Assembly: GCA_016190985.1 (NCBI GenBank)
Contig: JACPPI010000007.1
Coordinates: 1-64,000, forward strand
DNA length: 64,000 bases
From: Opitutia bacterium
GTDB taxonomy: Bacteria > Verrucomicrobiota > Verrucomicrobiia > Opitutales > Opitutaceae
Reading direction: 5' to 3'
In this document: piece by piece, positions 15,028-22,217 of the stretch
How positions within the stretch are numbered: the first letter of the stretch is position 1
Layout: every line of letters begins with the position of its first letter
The notes under the pieces: model-generated
Told to the model about the DNA's origin: nothing
The model's input: the letters and a program-made list of their open reading frames with translations, nothing else
Database searches by the model: none
Position numbers and translations under genes: made by a program

Positions 15028-15282
15028 ATGCTTACCAAGATTGTGTCCATCGGAAACTCGCGCGGCATCCGCATTCCCAAGGCGATGCTGGAGCATTGTG
15101 GCTTTGGCGAGGAGGCGGAGTTGCAGGCCAAGAACGGCACGCTGATCCTGCGGCCGGTCAACACCCCGCGGGCTGGCTGGGCCGAGGCCTTTGGCGGCAT
15201 GACGGCGGCCAAGGACGACTTGTTGGTGCATGAAGATCCGCCGTCCGGAACGCAGTTCGATGCGGAGGAGTGGCAGTGGTAA
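15028..15282 (+). CDS. MazE-like antitoxin (AbrB/SpoVT swapped-hairpin domain)
   Basis: The 84-residue protein starts MLTKIVSIGNSRGIRIPKAM, the AbrB/MazE DNA-binding fold in which NSRGIRIPK is highly conserved. The C-terminal half is acidic and ends DAEEWQW, like the toxin-binding tail of MazE antitoxins. It should repress its own promoter and neutralise the MazF-type toxin, whose start lies inside its last codons (13-base overlap). The ATG at 15028 is preferred over a GTG two codons upstream. Confidence 0.88.
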   Translation: MLTKIVSIGNSRGIRIPKAMLEHCGFGEEAELQAKNGTLILRPVNTPRAGWAEAFGGMTAAKDDLLVHEDPPSGTQFDAEEWQW

Positions 15283-15599
15283 TCCGTCGCTTCGACGTAT
15301 GGCTGGTGAACCTTGATCCGACGATCGGCAGCGAGATCAGGAAAACACGCCCGGCCCTGGTGGCTTCGCCGGATGAAATGAACGCGCACATCGCCACGGT
15401 GATCATCGCGCCCATGACCACCAAGGGACGCGACTACCCCACCCGTGTGCCCTGCACGTTTCAGGGGAAATCCGGCCAGGTCGTGCTCGACCAGTTGCGC
15501 ACGGTGGACAAAGCGCGGCTGGTCAAGCGGCTTGGCGCAGTGGACGCAGCGGTGGCGGACGCGGTGTTGGAGGGGCTGGCGGAATTGTTCGCCAAGTGA
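15270..15599 (+). CDS. MazF/PemK-type endoribonuclease toxin
   Basis: The 109-residue product has the MazF/PemK signature: RRFDVWLVNLDPTIGSEIRK, then TRPALVASPDE, then the VIIAPMTT strand and the VVLDQLRTVDKARLVKRLG segment. Arg in RKTRP and Thr in APMTT are at the usual catalytic positions. MazF toxins cleave mRNA at short sequences and arrest growth when the antitoxin is lost. The GTG start overlaps the antitoxin gene, so the two are translationally coupled. A chromosomal addiction or abortive-infection role is likely. Confidence 0.9.
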   Translation: MAVVIRRFDVWLVNLDPTIGSEIRKTRPALVASPDEMNAHIATVIIAPMTTKGRDYPTRVPCTFQGKSGQVVLDQLRTVDKARLVKRLGAVDAAVADAVLEGLAELFAK

Positions 15600-15616
15600 G
15601 CTGTAGGCTTGGCCTC

Positions 15617-15664
15617 TTGTAGGTTGCGAGCTTGCACGCAACGTGGCGCGCGCGCCCGCCACCT
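15617..15664. repeat. Twin-hairpin repeat (GTAGGT...ACCTAC)
   Basis: Outer arms GTAGGT/ACCTAC enclose GTTGCG...CGCAAC and GTGGCG...CGCCAC hairpins. It fills the gap between the convergent mazF and oleD-like genes and its right arm overlaps the last bases of the latter. Unlike related elements its loops are not clearly complementary. Confidence 0.65.
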
Positions 15665-16697
15665 ACGCGGAGCGCCGCAGGTGGGTGATCAGCTCCGCCG
15701 TGCCGGCGGCCATCGTGACGCGGGGGGCGTAGCCGAGGTCGCGGCGCGCGGCGGAAATATTGAACCAGTGGTCCGTGGCCATTTCCTTGGCGACGAAACG
15801 CGTCATCGGCGGCTCGCCCTGCAGTGGCAGCACGCGCCACAGCAGTTCAAGCACGCCGCCCGTCGCGTAGGCGGTGCCCAGCGAGACGTGTTTCGTGATC
15901 TCCGGCGCGCCCACACCACGCAGCAATTCGTTGATCCAGTCCCAGAGGACGACCGGCTCGCCGTTGGTGATGAAATAGGCCTTGCCCCCCACGCCCGGCG
16001 GGCCGGAGCCTTTGTAACCTATTAGGTTACAAGTATGGAGGGCTTGTTCGGCGAGGAGGTGGGCTTCGACGACGTTGGAGATGTGGGTCACATCCACCTT
16101 GTTGCGGCCGGAGCCGATGATTTTGAGCCGGCCGGCTTTCGCCAGCGCGAGCACGCGCGGCACCACGTTCCTGTCGCCGGAGCCCCACACGAGGTGCGGG
16201 CGCAGCGAGACGGTCGTGAGCGCCGGGCCGTTGGCGCCGGCCACGATCTTTTCCGCGGCGGCTTTGCTCGTCGGGTAGGCGCAGGGCGCGGCGGAGCAAA
16301 GCGGTGCCGACTCGTCCACGCCCGCAAGATCCCTGCCGTTGTAGACCACGCTGGGCGAGCTGGTGTAGACGAGCCGCGGCACGCCGGCCTCGCGACAGGC
16401 GAAAACGACATTGAAGGTGCCGTGCACGTTGACCCGGATGAAATCGGCCGCCGGGCCCCAGACGCCGACTCGCCCCGCCACATGGAAAACGGTGCCGACG
16501 CCGGCGCAGCCGCGTTGGAGGGCGGCGGTGTCGTCGAGGTCGCCCGAGATAACCTCCGCGCCGAGTTTCTCCAGTTCCGGCAAAGGCCGGCGGGCGAGCA
16601 CGCGCACTTTCCGGCCGGCGGCGAGCAGCCGCTCGGCGAGTTTGCCGCCGATGAAGCCGCTGGCGCCGGTGATGAAGACGGGGGAATTATTGGCCAC
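15663..16697 (-). CDS. oleD: OleD-like NAD(P)-dependent 2-alkyl-3-ketoalkanoate reductase
   Basis: The 344-residue protein is an extended short-chain dehydrogenase of the 3-beta-HSD group. It has GASGFIGG at the nucleotide site, YPTSK (YxxxK) for catalysis, VSLRPHLVWG and DVTHISNVVEAHLLA. This pattern, with an OleC-like ligase next door, fits OleD of head-to-head olefin synthesis, which reduces the beta-keto acid made by OleA. OleA and OleB are not in the window, so the assignment rests on family and neighbour. A palindromic repeat at 16.02 kb is read in frame as TCNLIGYK. The GTG start lies in a GGCCACGGAT-type repeat. Confidence 0.72.
   Translation of the reverse strand: MANNSPVFITGASGFIGGKLAERLLAAGRKVRVLARRPLPELEKLGAEVISGDLDDTAALQRGCAGVGTVFHVAGRVGVWGPAADFIRVNVHGTFNVVFACREAGVPRLVYTSSPSVVYNGRDLAGVDESAPLCSAAPCAYPTSKAAAEKIVAGANGPALTTVSLRPHLVWGSGDRNVVPRVLALAKAGRLKIIGSGRNKVDVTHISNVVEAHLLAEQALHTCNLIGYKGSGPPGVGGKAYFITNGEPVVLWDWINELLRGVGAPEITKHVSLGTAYATGGVLELLWRVLPLQGEPPMTRFVAKEMATDHWFNISAARRDLGYAPRVTMAAGTAELITHLRRSA
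16011..16033. repeat. AT-rich palindrome, copy 2 (TTGTAACC/GGTTACAA), in frame in oleD
   Basis: Arms TTGTAACC/GGTTACAA enclose TATTA. Both arms differ from copies 1 and 3 (T to C and A to G), with pairing kept. The minus strand is translated as TCNLIGYK, the same frame as the copy at 18.66 kb (TCNIIDYK). Confidence 0.85.
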
Positions 16698-16726
16698 GGA
16701 TGAAACGGATAGTCACGGATAAGAAC
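16697..16726. repeat. CACGGATGAA-type iterated repeat at the oleD start
   Basis: Near-10-base units CACGGATGAA, ACGGATAGT and CACGGATAAG follow GGCCA at the 5' end of the oleD-like gene. The family resembles the decamer arrays at 13.42 and 58.89 kb and again sits at a gene start. Downstream of it, to the oleC end, lies only the next repeat. Confidence 0.7.
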
Positions 16727-16739
16727 AGAATATCGATCC

Positions 16740-16823
16740 TGTCATCCTGAGCGCAGCGAAGGATCCAGCGGGAGGACCGCATGCGTGCATGGTTCTGGAT
16801 TCATCACTGCACTCAGAATGACA
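16740..16823. repeat. Hairpin repeat TGTCATCCTGAG...CTCAGAATGACA
   Basis: The left part TGTCATCCTGAG, GCGCAGCGAA, GGATCCAG pairs with the right part CTGGATTC, ATCACTGCAC, TCAGAATGACA to form a long imperfect stem. It occupies most of the space between oleC and oleD. A partial copy (CTGGATTCTTCG, CTCAGAATGAC) lies between atpH and atpF. Confidence 0.82.
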
Positions 16824-16851
16824 CGCAGAAGGGAATGATGCCTGATGAGGT

Positions 16852-18645
16852 TCATTTTTTCAGCGCGCTGGACGGGATGTCGCGCTTGTCCAGCTCATAG
16901 CCGTGCTTGCCCACGGCCCAGCGGGCGAGGGCCAGCCGGTGGATCTTGGCGTTGTGGCGGACATCCACCGGCAGGTGCGGGTGCAGGTAGGCTAGCCGGA
17001 TGGTGTCGGTATGCGCATGCGCCGCGCCGAGCGCCCGCAGCTCGCGCACGAGCTTGCGCCGCAGGGAGGGCGTGGCAACGACCTCACGCGAGACGGGCTC
17101 CACCACAATGGCCGGGCGGTGGCCGTCATGGCCGGTGCCAATGAGCGCGCTGCGGGCGACATTGGGGTGGGCGTTGAAAACGGGCTCGACTTGGTCCGGA
17201 TAGAGCGGCCCCTCGCGGGTCTCGACCCGCTCGGCCTTCCGGCCGCAGAACCAGAGGCGGCCTTGGGCGTCGAGGTAGCCGAGGTCACCCATCCGGTGCC
17301 AGACCTCGGCCTTTTCGATTTTGGATTCTCGATTTTGGATTTTCGCGAGCGTGGTAGCCTCCGGAAGGGCGTCGTAGGATTTGGTGACGACGGGGCCGGA
17401 CACAACGATTTCGCCGATTTCGCCGACGGGGAGTGCGCGGATTTCAGTCACGGGCCCGTCGGTGATCGGGATAACCTTCACCGTGATGTCCGGCACCGGC
17501 CGGCCGACGCAGGTGCCATGGCCCGCGGCCGTAGCCGCGGAAGTGCCAAACTCCAAAGGCCAATGGCCAAACATAGAACGGGTTTCCGCAGTTTTGGGTT
17601 TGGCGTCGGGCCTTTGGCCTTTGGCGTTTGGCCGGCCCAGGACTTCATCCGCGGAAATACTGCAAACCGGCAGAGCCTCGGTGGCACCGTAGGGGCTGTG
17701 GGCGGTGCCGTGAGGCAGGATCTTCTGGAGATCGGCGAAGAGCGACGGCGGCGCGGGCGCGCCGGCCAGGAGCACGCGCTTCAGAGAAGGAAGCACTTCG
17801 TTTTGTGCCAAACACTGTCGCGCGATTATCCTCCAAAGTGTCGGCGAGCCGAATGAGTTGGTGACGCCTTCCTGCCGAATAGCCTGTATGATTTTGTCTG
17901 GGTCAACCAACGCCGGGTGGGCTGGGTCGATCTCGGGCACGATCGTCGTCAGGCCGAGCGCGGGGTTGAAGAGCGCGAAGATCGGCAGCATCGGCAGGTC
18001 CACCTCGCCCGGCGCGATGCCGTAGGTGTCGCGCACCAGCCGCACCTGCGCCTCGAACATGCCGTGCTCGTAGCACACGCCCTTCGGCGCGCCGGTGGAG
18101 CCGGAGGTGAAGAGAATCGCCGCCAGATCGGTCGCGGCGACTTCGCAACACACCCCGGCGCTGCGCGCCACCCCTCTCAAGAGGGGACTGGGAAGCAACC
18201 GCGCCGTGGGCGAGCCGGACGCCCAGAGGCGGACCTCCACGGACTTGAAGGCCGCGCGGAACACATGGCTCATCACCTGGGCGAGCGGGATGCCGAGCAG
18301 CACGCGCGGGCGCGAGCGGGCGACGCAGGCGAGAAAACTCTTCCGCCCCATGCCCGGGTCGATGATGACGGGCACGGCGCCGAGCTTGAAGAGCGCGAAG
18401 GCGGCGGCGATGAGCGGCAAACCCTGCCGCACCATCACCAGCACGCGGTCGCCACGTTGCACGCCGCGGGAGGAGAGCTTTGCCACCCACGCGTCCACCT
18501 CGGAGGCGAGTTCGGCGAAGGACAGCGAGAGATAGTCGATCCGTCCATCCGCCGTGCGTCCGCGCGGCACCTTGATGGCGGCGTGCTCCGGCTGGCGCGC
18601 GGCCATCAGCGGCAGGTGGCGGGCGATGTTGGCGGAATCGGGCAC
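16852..18645 (-). CDS. oleC: OleC-like AMP-dependent acyl ligase (beta-lactone synthetase family)
   Basis: The 597-residue protein is an ANL-superfamily adenylating enzyme with P-loop FTSGSTGAPKG, a YGATEALP motif (A5) and GDLGYLDAQGRLWFCGRK (A7/A8). CYEHGMFEAQVRLVRDTYGI and LPMLPIFALFNPALG resemble OleC, which turns 2-alkyl-3-hydroxyalkanoates into beta-lactones in long-chain olefin synthesis; a fatty acyl-CoA ligase role is the alternative. At least three repeats lie in frame: about residues 150-168, 337-367 and 435-444, making it longer than usual OleC (about 550). The GTG start is my best choice and abuts another palindrome. It follows RNase D on the same strand. Confidence 0.72.
   Translation of the reverse strand: MPDSANIARHLPLMAARQPEHAAIKVPRGRTADGRIDYLSLSFAELASEVDAWVAKLSSRGVQRGDRVLVMVRQGLPLIAAAFALFKLGAVPVIIDPGMGRKSFLACVARSRPRVLLGIPLAQVMSHVFRAAFKSVEVRLWASGSPTARLLPSPLLRGVARSAGVCCEVAATDLAAILFTSGSTGAPKGVCYEHGMFEAQVRLVRDTYGIAPGEVDLPMLPIFALFNPALGLTTIVPEIDPAHPALVDPDKIIQAIRQEGVTNSFGSPTLWRIIARQCLAQNEVLPSLKRVLLAGAPAPPSLFADLQKILPHGTAHSPYGATEALPVCSISADEVLGRPNAKGQRPDAKPKTAETRSMFGHWPLEFGTSAATAAGHGTCVGRPVPDITVKVIPITDGPVTEIRALPVGEIGEIVVSGPVVTKSYDALPEATTLAKIQNRESKIEKAEVWHRMGDLGYLDAQGRLWFCGRKAERVETREGPLYPDQVEPVFNAHPNVARSALIGTGHDGHRPAIVVEPVSREVVATPSLRRKLVRELRALGAAHAHTDTIRLAYLHPHLPVDVRHNAKIHRLALARWAVGKHGYELDKRDIPSSALKK
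17315..17342. repeat. Heptad array CGATTTT/GGATTTT, in frame in oleC
   Basis: Four consecutive 7-base units read CGATTTT, GGATTCT, CGATTTT and GGATTTT. The minus strand is translated in frame as a KIQNRESKIEK insert inside the ligase. Confidence 0.82.
17545..17637. repeat. Inverted pair of heptad arrays (GCCAAAC type), in frame in oleC
   Basis: Left units GCCAAAC, TCCAAAG, GCCAATG, GCCAAAC face right units in the opposite sense (GGTTTGG, CCTTTGG, CCTTTGG, CGTTTGG). The whole pair, about 90 bases, is translated in frame and adds some 30 residues between the A5 and A6 regions of the ligase. Confidence 0.82.
18143..18196. repeat. CCCCTCTCAAGAGGGG hairpin repeat, in frame in oleC
   Basis: The core stem CCCCTCT/AGAGGGG with a CA loop is flanked by GCGCTGCGCGCCA and ACTGGGAAG. 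It is read in frame as an LLPSPLLRGVARSAG insert just before the ATP-binding P-loop. The limits outside the core are approximate. Confidence 0.6.
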
Positions 18646-18647
18646 GA

Positions 18648-18678
18648 GAAATTTGTAATCTATTATATTACAAGTTTC
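18648..18678. repeat. AT-rich palindrome, copy 3 (TTGTAAT/ATTACAA)
   Basis: The 21-base core, including the CTATTAT loop, is identical to copy 1 at 2.66 kb. The outer stem differs (AGAAA/TTTCT instead of GATAA/TTATC) but still pairs. It lies between the RNase D stop and the likely oleC start, and its minus strand could be read in frame with oleC as TCNIIDYK if translation began upstream. Confidence 0.88.
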
Positions 18679-18683
18679 TGGGG

Positions 18684-19796
18684 TCAGCTTTTCCAGGCGG
18701 GCTCGGCCTTGAGCAGCTTCGCCTGCCAGGGCAGGAGCACGGCGTCGATGCTGGCGGGGTCGCGGGCGATCAGCACGAGCTGCGAGCGGGTGGCGATGAG
18801 CGTGGGGTCGAGGTTGAAGCCGGCGGCGAGGCGGTCGCGGTCGGCCTTGATGCGGTCCTGCCGGGCGAGTTCGTCGGGATTCATCGGGGCAAACTCGCGG
18901 CGGCGTTCGCGGCGCGGCAGGGTGTGCGGATCGGTGGCGAAACCGCGGCGGATGGCCTCGGCCATCGAGGGATAGAGCCGGTCGTGGCGGCGGCCGAGAT
19001 GGATGTCCAGCACCTCGGGGAGGGGCCGGTCCTCCTCGGCGGCGCGGGCGATGCGGCCGAGCAGCTCGTTGCCGACGACCTTGAAGGGCGGCGTGTTGAG
19101 CTTCTCGGCCCAGCCCTCGCGCCAGTGCCAGAGGGCGTGGAGCACGCCGAGCCCGCGGCCGCGCAGCCGCTCGGAGCCGTTCACGCGCCAGGCGTTTTCG
19201 TCGGGGGCGGCGAAACCGTCGCGGGCCACCTCGATCTGCCAGCGGCATTTCTGCTCCATCCACTCCATGCGGCCGAGCCGATCGAGGCCGGCGCGCAGCC
19301 GGTCGCGCAGCGCGGGCAGGTAATAGACGTCGGTGGCGGCGTAATCGAGCATGTCGCGGTCGAGCGGGCGCTGGGACCAGTTGGCCTTCTGGTGGTCCTT
19401 GTCCACCTTCGCGCCGAAATTCTGCTCCAGCAGCGCGGCCAGGCCGAAGCGCGGGATGCTCAGCAACTGCGCGGCGAACATCGTGTCGAAAAGCCTGTGC
19501 GGCTCGAACCGGCACAGCTCCCAGAGCAGGCGCAGGTCGTAATCGCTGCCGTGCATGAGGAGCGGCTTGGCGGCGAGGCGCGGCCAGAGCTCGTCGAGGG
19601 GCAGGCCGGCCAGGAGGTCGACGAGGTAGATCTCGCCGTCGGCGAGGATCTGGAGCAGGCAGACCTTGGTCTTGTAGCGGAAGAGGTTGTCGGCCTCGGT
19701 ATCGAGCGCGATCTCGGCGCAGCGGTCGAGCGCGGCGTGGAGCGCCGGCAATTGCGCGGGTTGGTCGATGAACTGGTAGCGGAGCGTCGGATTCAA
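18684..19796 (-). CDS. rnd: Ribonuclease D
   Basis: The 370-residue protein has a DEDDy 3'-5' exonuclease domain: motif I LDTEADNLFR, motif II HGSDYDLRLL and motif III YAATDVYYLPAL, with the Tyr of the DEDDy type. A C-terminal HRDC domain follows (about 205-285, VLHALWHWREGWAEK). RNase D trims the 3' ends of tRNA and other small RNAs. The start is TTG, and its TTGA overlaps the stop of the HDAC-like gene upstream, so the two are translationally coupled. Length matches E. coli RNase D (375). Confidence 0.92.
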   Translation of the reverse strand: MNPTLRYQFIDQPAQLPALHAALDRCAEIALDTEADNLFRYKTKVCLLQILADGEIYLVDLLAGLPLDELWPRLAAKPLLMHGSDYDLRLLWELCRFEPHRLFDTMFAAQLLSIPRFGLAALLEQNFGAKVDKDHQKANWSQRPLDRDMLDYAATDVYYLPALRDRLRAGLDRLGRMEWMEQKCRWQIEVARDGFAAPDENAWRVNGSERLRGRGLGVLHALWHWREGWAEKLNTPPFKVVGNELLGRIARAAEEDRPLPEVLDIHLGRRHDRLYPSMAEAIRRGFATDPHTLPRRERRREFAPMNPDELARQDRIKADRDRLAAGFNLDPTLIATRSQLVLIARDPASIDAVLLPWQAKLLKAEPAWKS

Positions 19797-20662
19797 ACGG
19801 GGGGAGGGGTTGGGTTGTCCCAGGCGGAGAGGAAGGCGTCCATCAGCACCGGCAGGTCGGGGCTGTAGCCGCCCTCGAGGATCGCGGCGGCGGGGCGGCC
19901 GGACTGGCGGAGCCAGCGGCCGAGCCTGGCGAAGTCGGGCGCCTCGAGCGTCATGGCCGTGATGGGATCGCGGGCGTAGGCGTCGAATCCGGCGGACACG
20001 AGCACGAGGTCGGGATTAAAGTCGAGCACGGCTTCCAGCGACAGCGCCAGCGCCAACAGGTGCGCTTCGCGCGGGCTGTGCGGGTCGACGGGAAAGTTGT
20101 AGCAGTTGGCGAAGTTGGTCGTGCCGGTGCCCGGATAGCCGGGATGTTGGTGGACGGAGGCGAACAGCAGGCCGGGCTGGCCGCGCAGGATGTCCTCCGT
20201 GCCGTTGCCGTGGTGGGCGTCGAAATCCCACACCGCCACGCGCCGACCGGAGGATGCGACGTGCAGCGCAGCGATCGCGATCTGGTTGAGATAACAGAAA
20301 CCCATCGCTTGGGAACGCGTGCAGTGGTGGCCGGGCGGGCGCATGAGCGAGAAAGCCAGGGCTCCGGCCAACGCGGCTTCGGCGGCGTCGAGCGCGGCAC
20401 CCACGGCGCGGCGCGCGTGGTCGTAAATGCCCGGAAAGTGCGGTGTGTCGTCGTCGATGTCGCCGGGCTGCTGAAGGCGATGGAGCAGCGCCGGCGTGTG
20501 GGCGGTCAGCAGGACGGCCTCGGTGGCGATCTTGGGCCGCCGCCACTCCCAGTCGGGGTGCGCGGCCTGGAGGTGGGCGGCGCCGCGGGTGACGCGGGCC
20601 GGCTGCTCGGGCCGCAGGTGCGAACCATACTCGGCGCAGGAAGGGTCGTGAAAAATGATCAT
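19793..20662 (-). CDS. Histone deacetylase superfamily (acetoin utilisation/AcuC-like) hydrolase
   Basis: The 289-residue product has the arginase/deacetylase-fold zinc motifs: RPPGHHCTRSQAMGFCYLNQ (active-site His pair), VWDFDAHHGNGTEDI (Asp and His zinc ligands) and VSAGFDAYARDP (third Asp ligand), plus the C-terminal LEGGYS with its glycine-rich loop. Bacterial members deacetylate polyamines, acetylated lysine or short-chain amides; the substrate is unknown here. The ATG at 20662 gives the usual start MIIFHDPSC. It overlaps RNase D by four bases. The upstream neighbour is a separate gene 43 bases away. Confidence 0.9.
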   Translation of the reverse strand: MIIFHDPSCAEYGSHLRPEQPARVTRGAAHLQAAHPDWEWRRPKIATEAVLLTAHTPALLHRLQQPGDIDDDTPHFPGIYDHARRAVGAALDAAEAALAGALAFSLMRPPGHHCTRSQAMGFCYLNQIAIAALHVASSGRRVAVWDFDAHHGNGTEDILRGQPGLLFASVHQHPGYPGTGTTNFANCYNFPVDPHSPREAHLLALALSLEAVLDFNPDLVLVSAGFDAYARDPITAMTLEAPDFARLGRWLRQSGRPAAAILEGGYSPDLPVLMDAFLSAWDNPTPPPV

Positions 20663-20705
20663 CGTGGCGGTCCGCCCACGGACCAATGGGAGCCACAGGG
20701 AAAAC

Positions 20706-21395
20706 CTAAACCGCGCCGCGCAGCAAGCCGGGATTGTCGCCGATCAGCGCGCCGACGCCCCACTCCGCCAGCCGACGGGCGGTGGCGGCATCGTTGACCG
20801 TCCAGCACCAGAGCGTGGCGCCGCCGGCGTGGATGGCGGCGACCATGGCGCGATTCCGCACCGCGCGGTGACGCAGACTGAGGCCGCCGGCGCCGGCCGC
20901 GGTCATCTGGCGCAGAAGTTTGCCGGCGCCACCGCGTCCTGCGGAAATGAGCATGCGCGGGATGTCCGGGGCGAGTTTCGCGGCTGCCCGCACCAGCGGG
21001 GCCTCGAAGGAAGCCAGGATCACCCACCGAGTGGCGCGGGCCCGCCGGACGGCGCGCACGACCGGCGCGACGGTCGCGCCGCGTTTCAGCTCAATCTGCA
21101 CGACCGCCCGGCCGCGCACCAACGCGAGCGCGTCGGCCAGCCGGGGAATGGGCTCGGTGCCGGCGACGCGGAGTTCTTTCAACTCGCGCCAGGTGTGGTC
21201 GGCCAGGCGACCGGGCCGGCCGGTCAGCCGGCGCAGGCCGGCGTCGTGAAACACCGCGGGCACGCCGTCGCGCGTCACCTGCACATCGAGTTCGATGCCG
21301 TCCGCCTTCAGCGCCAGGGCCCGGCGGAAGGCCGCGAGGGTGTTTTCCGGTTTTTCGGCGGAGGCGCCGCGATGAGCGATGACTAATGTGGCCAC
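20706..21395 (-). CDS. Glycerophosphodiester phosphodiesterase family protein
   Basis: The 229-residue protein begins LVIAHRGASAEKPENTLAAF, with the catalytic HRG and the PENT motif. KADGIELDVQVTRDGVPAVFHD follows with the metal-binding E-x-D and the second His. LWCWTVND and GALIGDNPGLL near the end are also typical of GDPD enzymes. It hydrolyses glycerophosphodiesters to sn-glycerol 3-phosphate and an alcohol. No signal peptide is seen, so it is cytoplasmic. The GTG at 21395 (GTGGCC) is the start that fits homology. It is divergent from queC. Confidence 0.9.
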   Translation of the reverse strand: MATLVIAHRGASAEKPENTLAAFRRALALKADGIELDVQVTRDGVPAVFHDAGLRRLTGRPGRLADHTWRELKELRVAGTEPIPRLADALALVRGRAVVQIELKRGATVAPVVRAVRRARATRWVILASFEAPLVRAAAKLAPDIPRMLISAGRGGAGKLLRQMTAAGAGGLSLRHRAVRNRAMVAAIHAGGATLWCWTVNDAATARRLAEWGVGALIGDNPGLLRGAV

Positions 21396-21446
21396 GGCGT
21401 TGTTTTTCCTTGGCCAGCGCCGCCGAGCCAATGCTAAATGCACGGC

Positions 21447-22148
21447 ATGAAGGTCGTCGTGCTTTGCTCCGGGGGCATGGATTCGGTGACCGCGCTCCAT
21501 TGGGCGCGGGCGCACCATGAGGTGTGCGCCGTGCTGAGCTTCGATTACGGCGCCAAGCACAACCACCGCGAGATCCCGTTCGCGGCCGAGCACGCGCACG
21601 CGGCCGGCGCGCCGCACCGGGTCATCCCGCTGGATTTCATCGGGCAGCTCTTCGCCTCCGACCTGCTGAAAACCGGCGGGGACGTTCCCGGGGGGCATTA
21701 CGCCGATGAAAACATGAAGCGCACGGTCGTGCCGTTCCGCAACGGCATCATGCTGGCCGCGGCGACGGGTTTCGCCGAGAGCGCCGGGGCCGAGGGGCTC
21801 GTCATCGCGGCGCACACCGGCGACCACACGATCTATCCCGACTGCCGACAGGACTTCATGCAGGCGATGGGCGACGCGATAAAACTTGGCACCTACGCCG
21901 GCGTGCAACTGCTCCGGCCGTTCATCACCCTGACCAAGGGACAGATCGCCGCCGAAGGCGCGCGGCTGGGGGTGGATTTTGCCCGCACCTGGTCGTGCTA
22001 CAAGGGCGGCGCCGTGCACTGCGGCCAATGCGGCACCTGCGTCGAGCGCCGCGAGGCGTTCCAGCAGGCCGCGTTGGCCGATCCCACGACCTACGAATCC
22101 ACGCCGCCGCTGCCGGCTGGACCAAGAAAAGGAGGAGAGAACGAGTAG
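21447..22148 (+). CDS. queC: 7-cyano-7-deazaguanine synthase
   Basis: The 233-residue product has the ATP-pyrophosphatase loop LCSGGMDSVTAL and the zinc-binding C-terminal cluster CYKGGAVHCGQCGTC. VVPFRNGIMLAAA, HTGDHTIYPDCR and FITLTKGQI are further QueC signatures. QueC converts 7-carboxy-7-deazaguanine to preQ0 in queuosine synthesis. queE, the previous enzyme, follows 69 bases later, but queD and queF are not in the window. The stop TAG lies in the array of GAACGA units that follows, so the last residues may derive from that repeat. Confidence 0.95.
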   Translation: MKVVVLCSGGMDSVTALHWARAHHEVCAVLSFDYGAKHNHREIPFAAEHAHAAGAPHRVIPLDFIGQLFASDLLKTGGDVPGGHYADENMKRTVVPFRNGIMLAAATGFAESAGAEGLVIAAHTGDHTIYPDCRQDFMQAMGDAIKLGTYAGVQLLRPFITLTKGQIAAEGARLGVDFARTWSCYKGGAVHCGQCGTCVERREAFQQAALADPTTYESTPPLPAGPRKGGENE

Positions 22149-22212
22149 GAGAACGAAGAACGAGAACGAACTGGAATCGTTCTCGTAATCGCAATCTTTC
22201 TCGGCCTCTCGT
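22135..22212. repeat. Inverted pair of GAACGA-type short-unit arrays between queC and queE
   Basis: Units GAACGA, GTAGGA, GAACGA, GAACGA, GAACGA (period 6 to 7) are followed by an opposed arm. The inner stem is CGAGAACGA/TCGTTCTCG around ACTGGAA. The queC stop is inside the left arm and the queE start lies just after the right arm. It fits the pattern of iterated-unit inverted pairs elsewhere in the window. Confidence 0.75.
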
Positions 22213-22217
22213 GTGCC

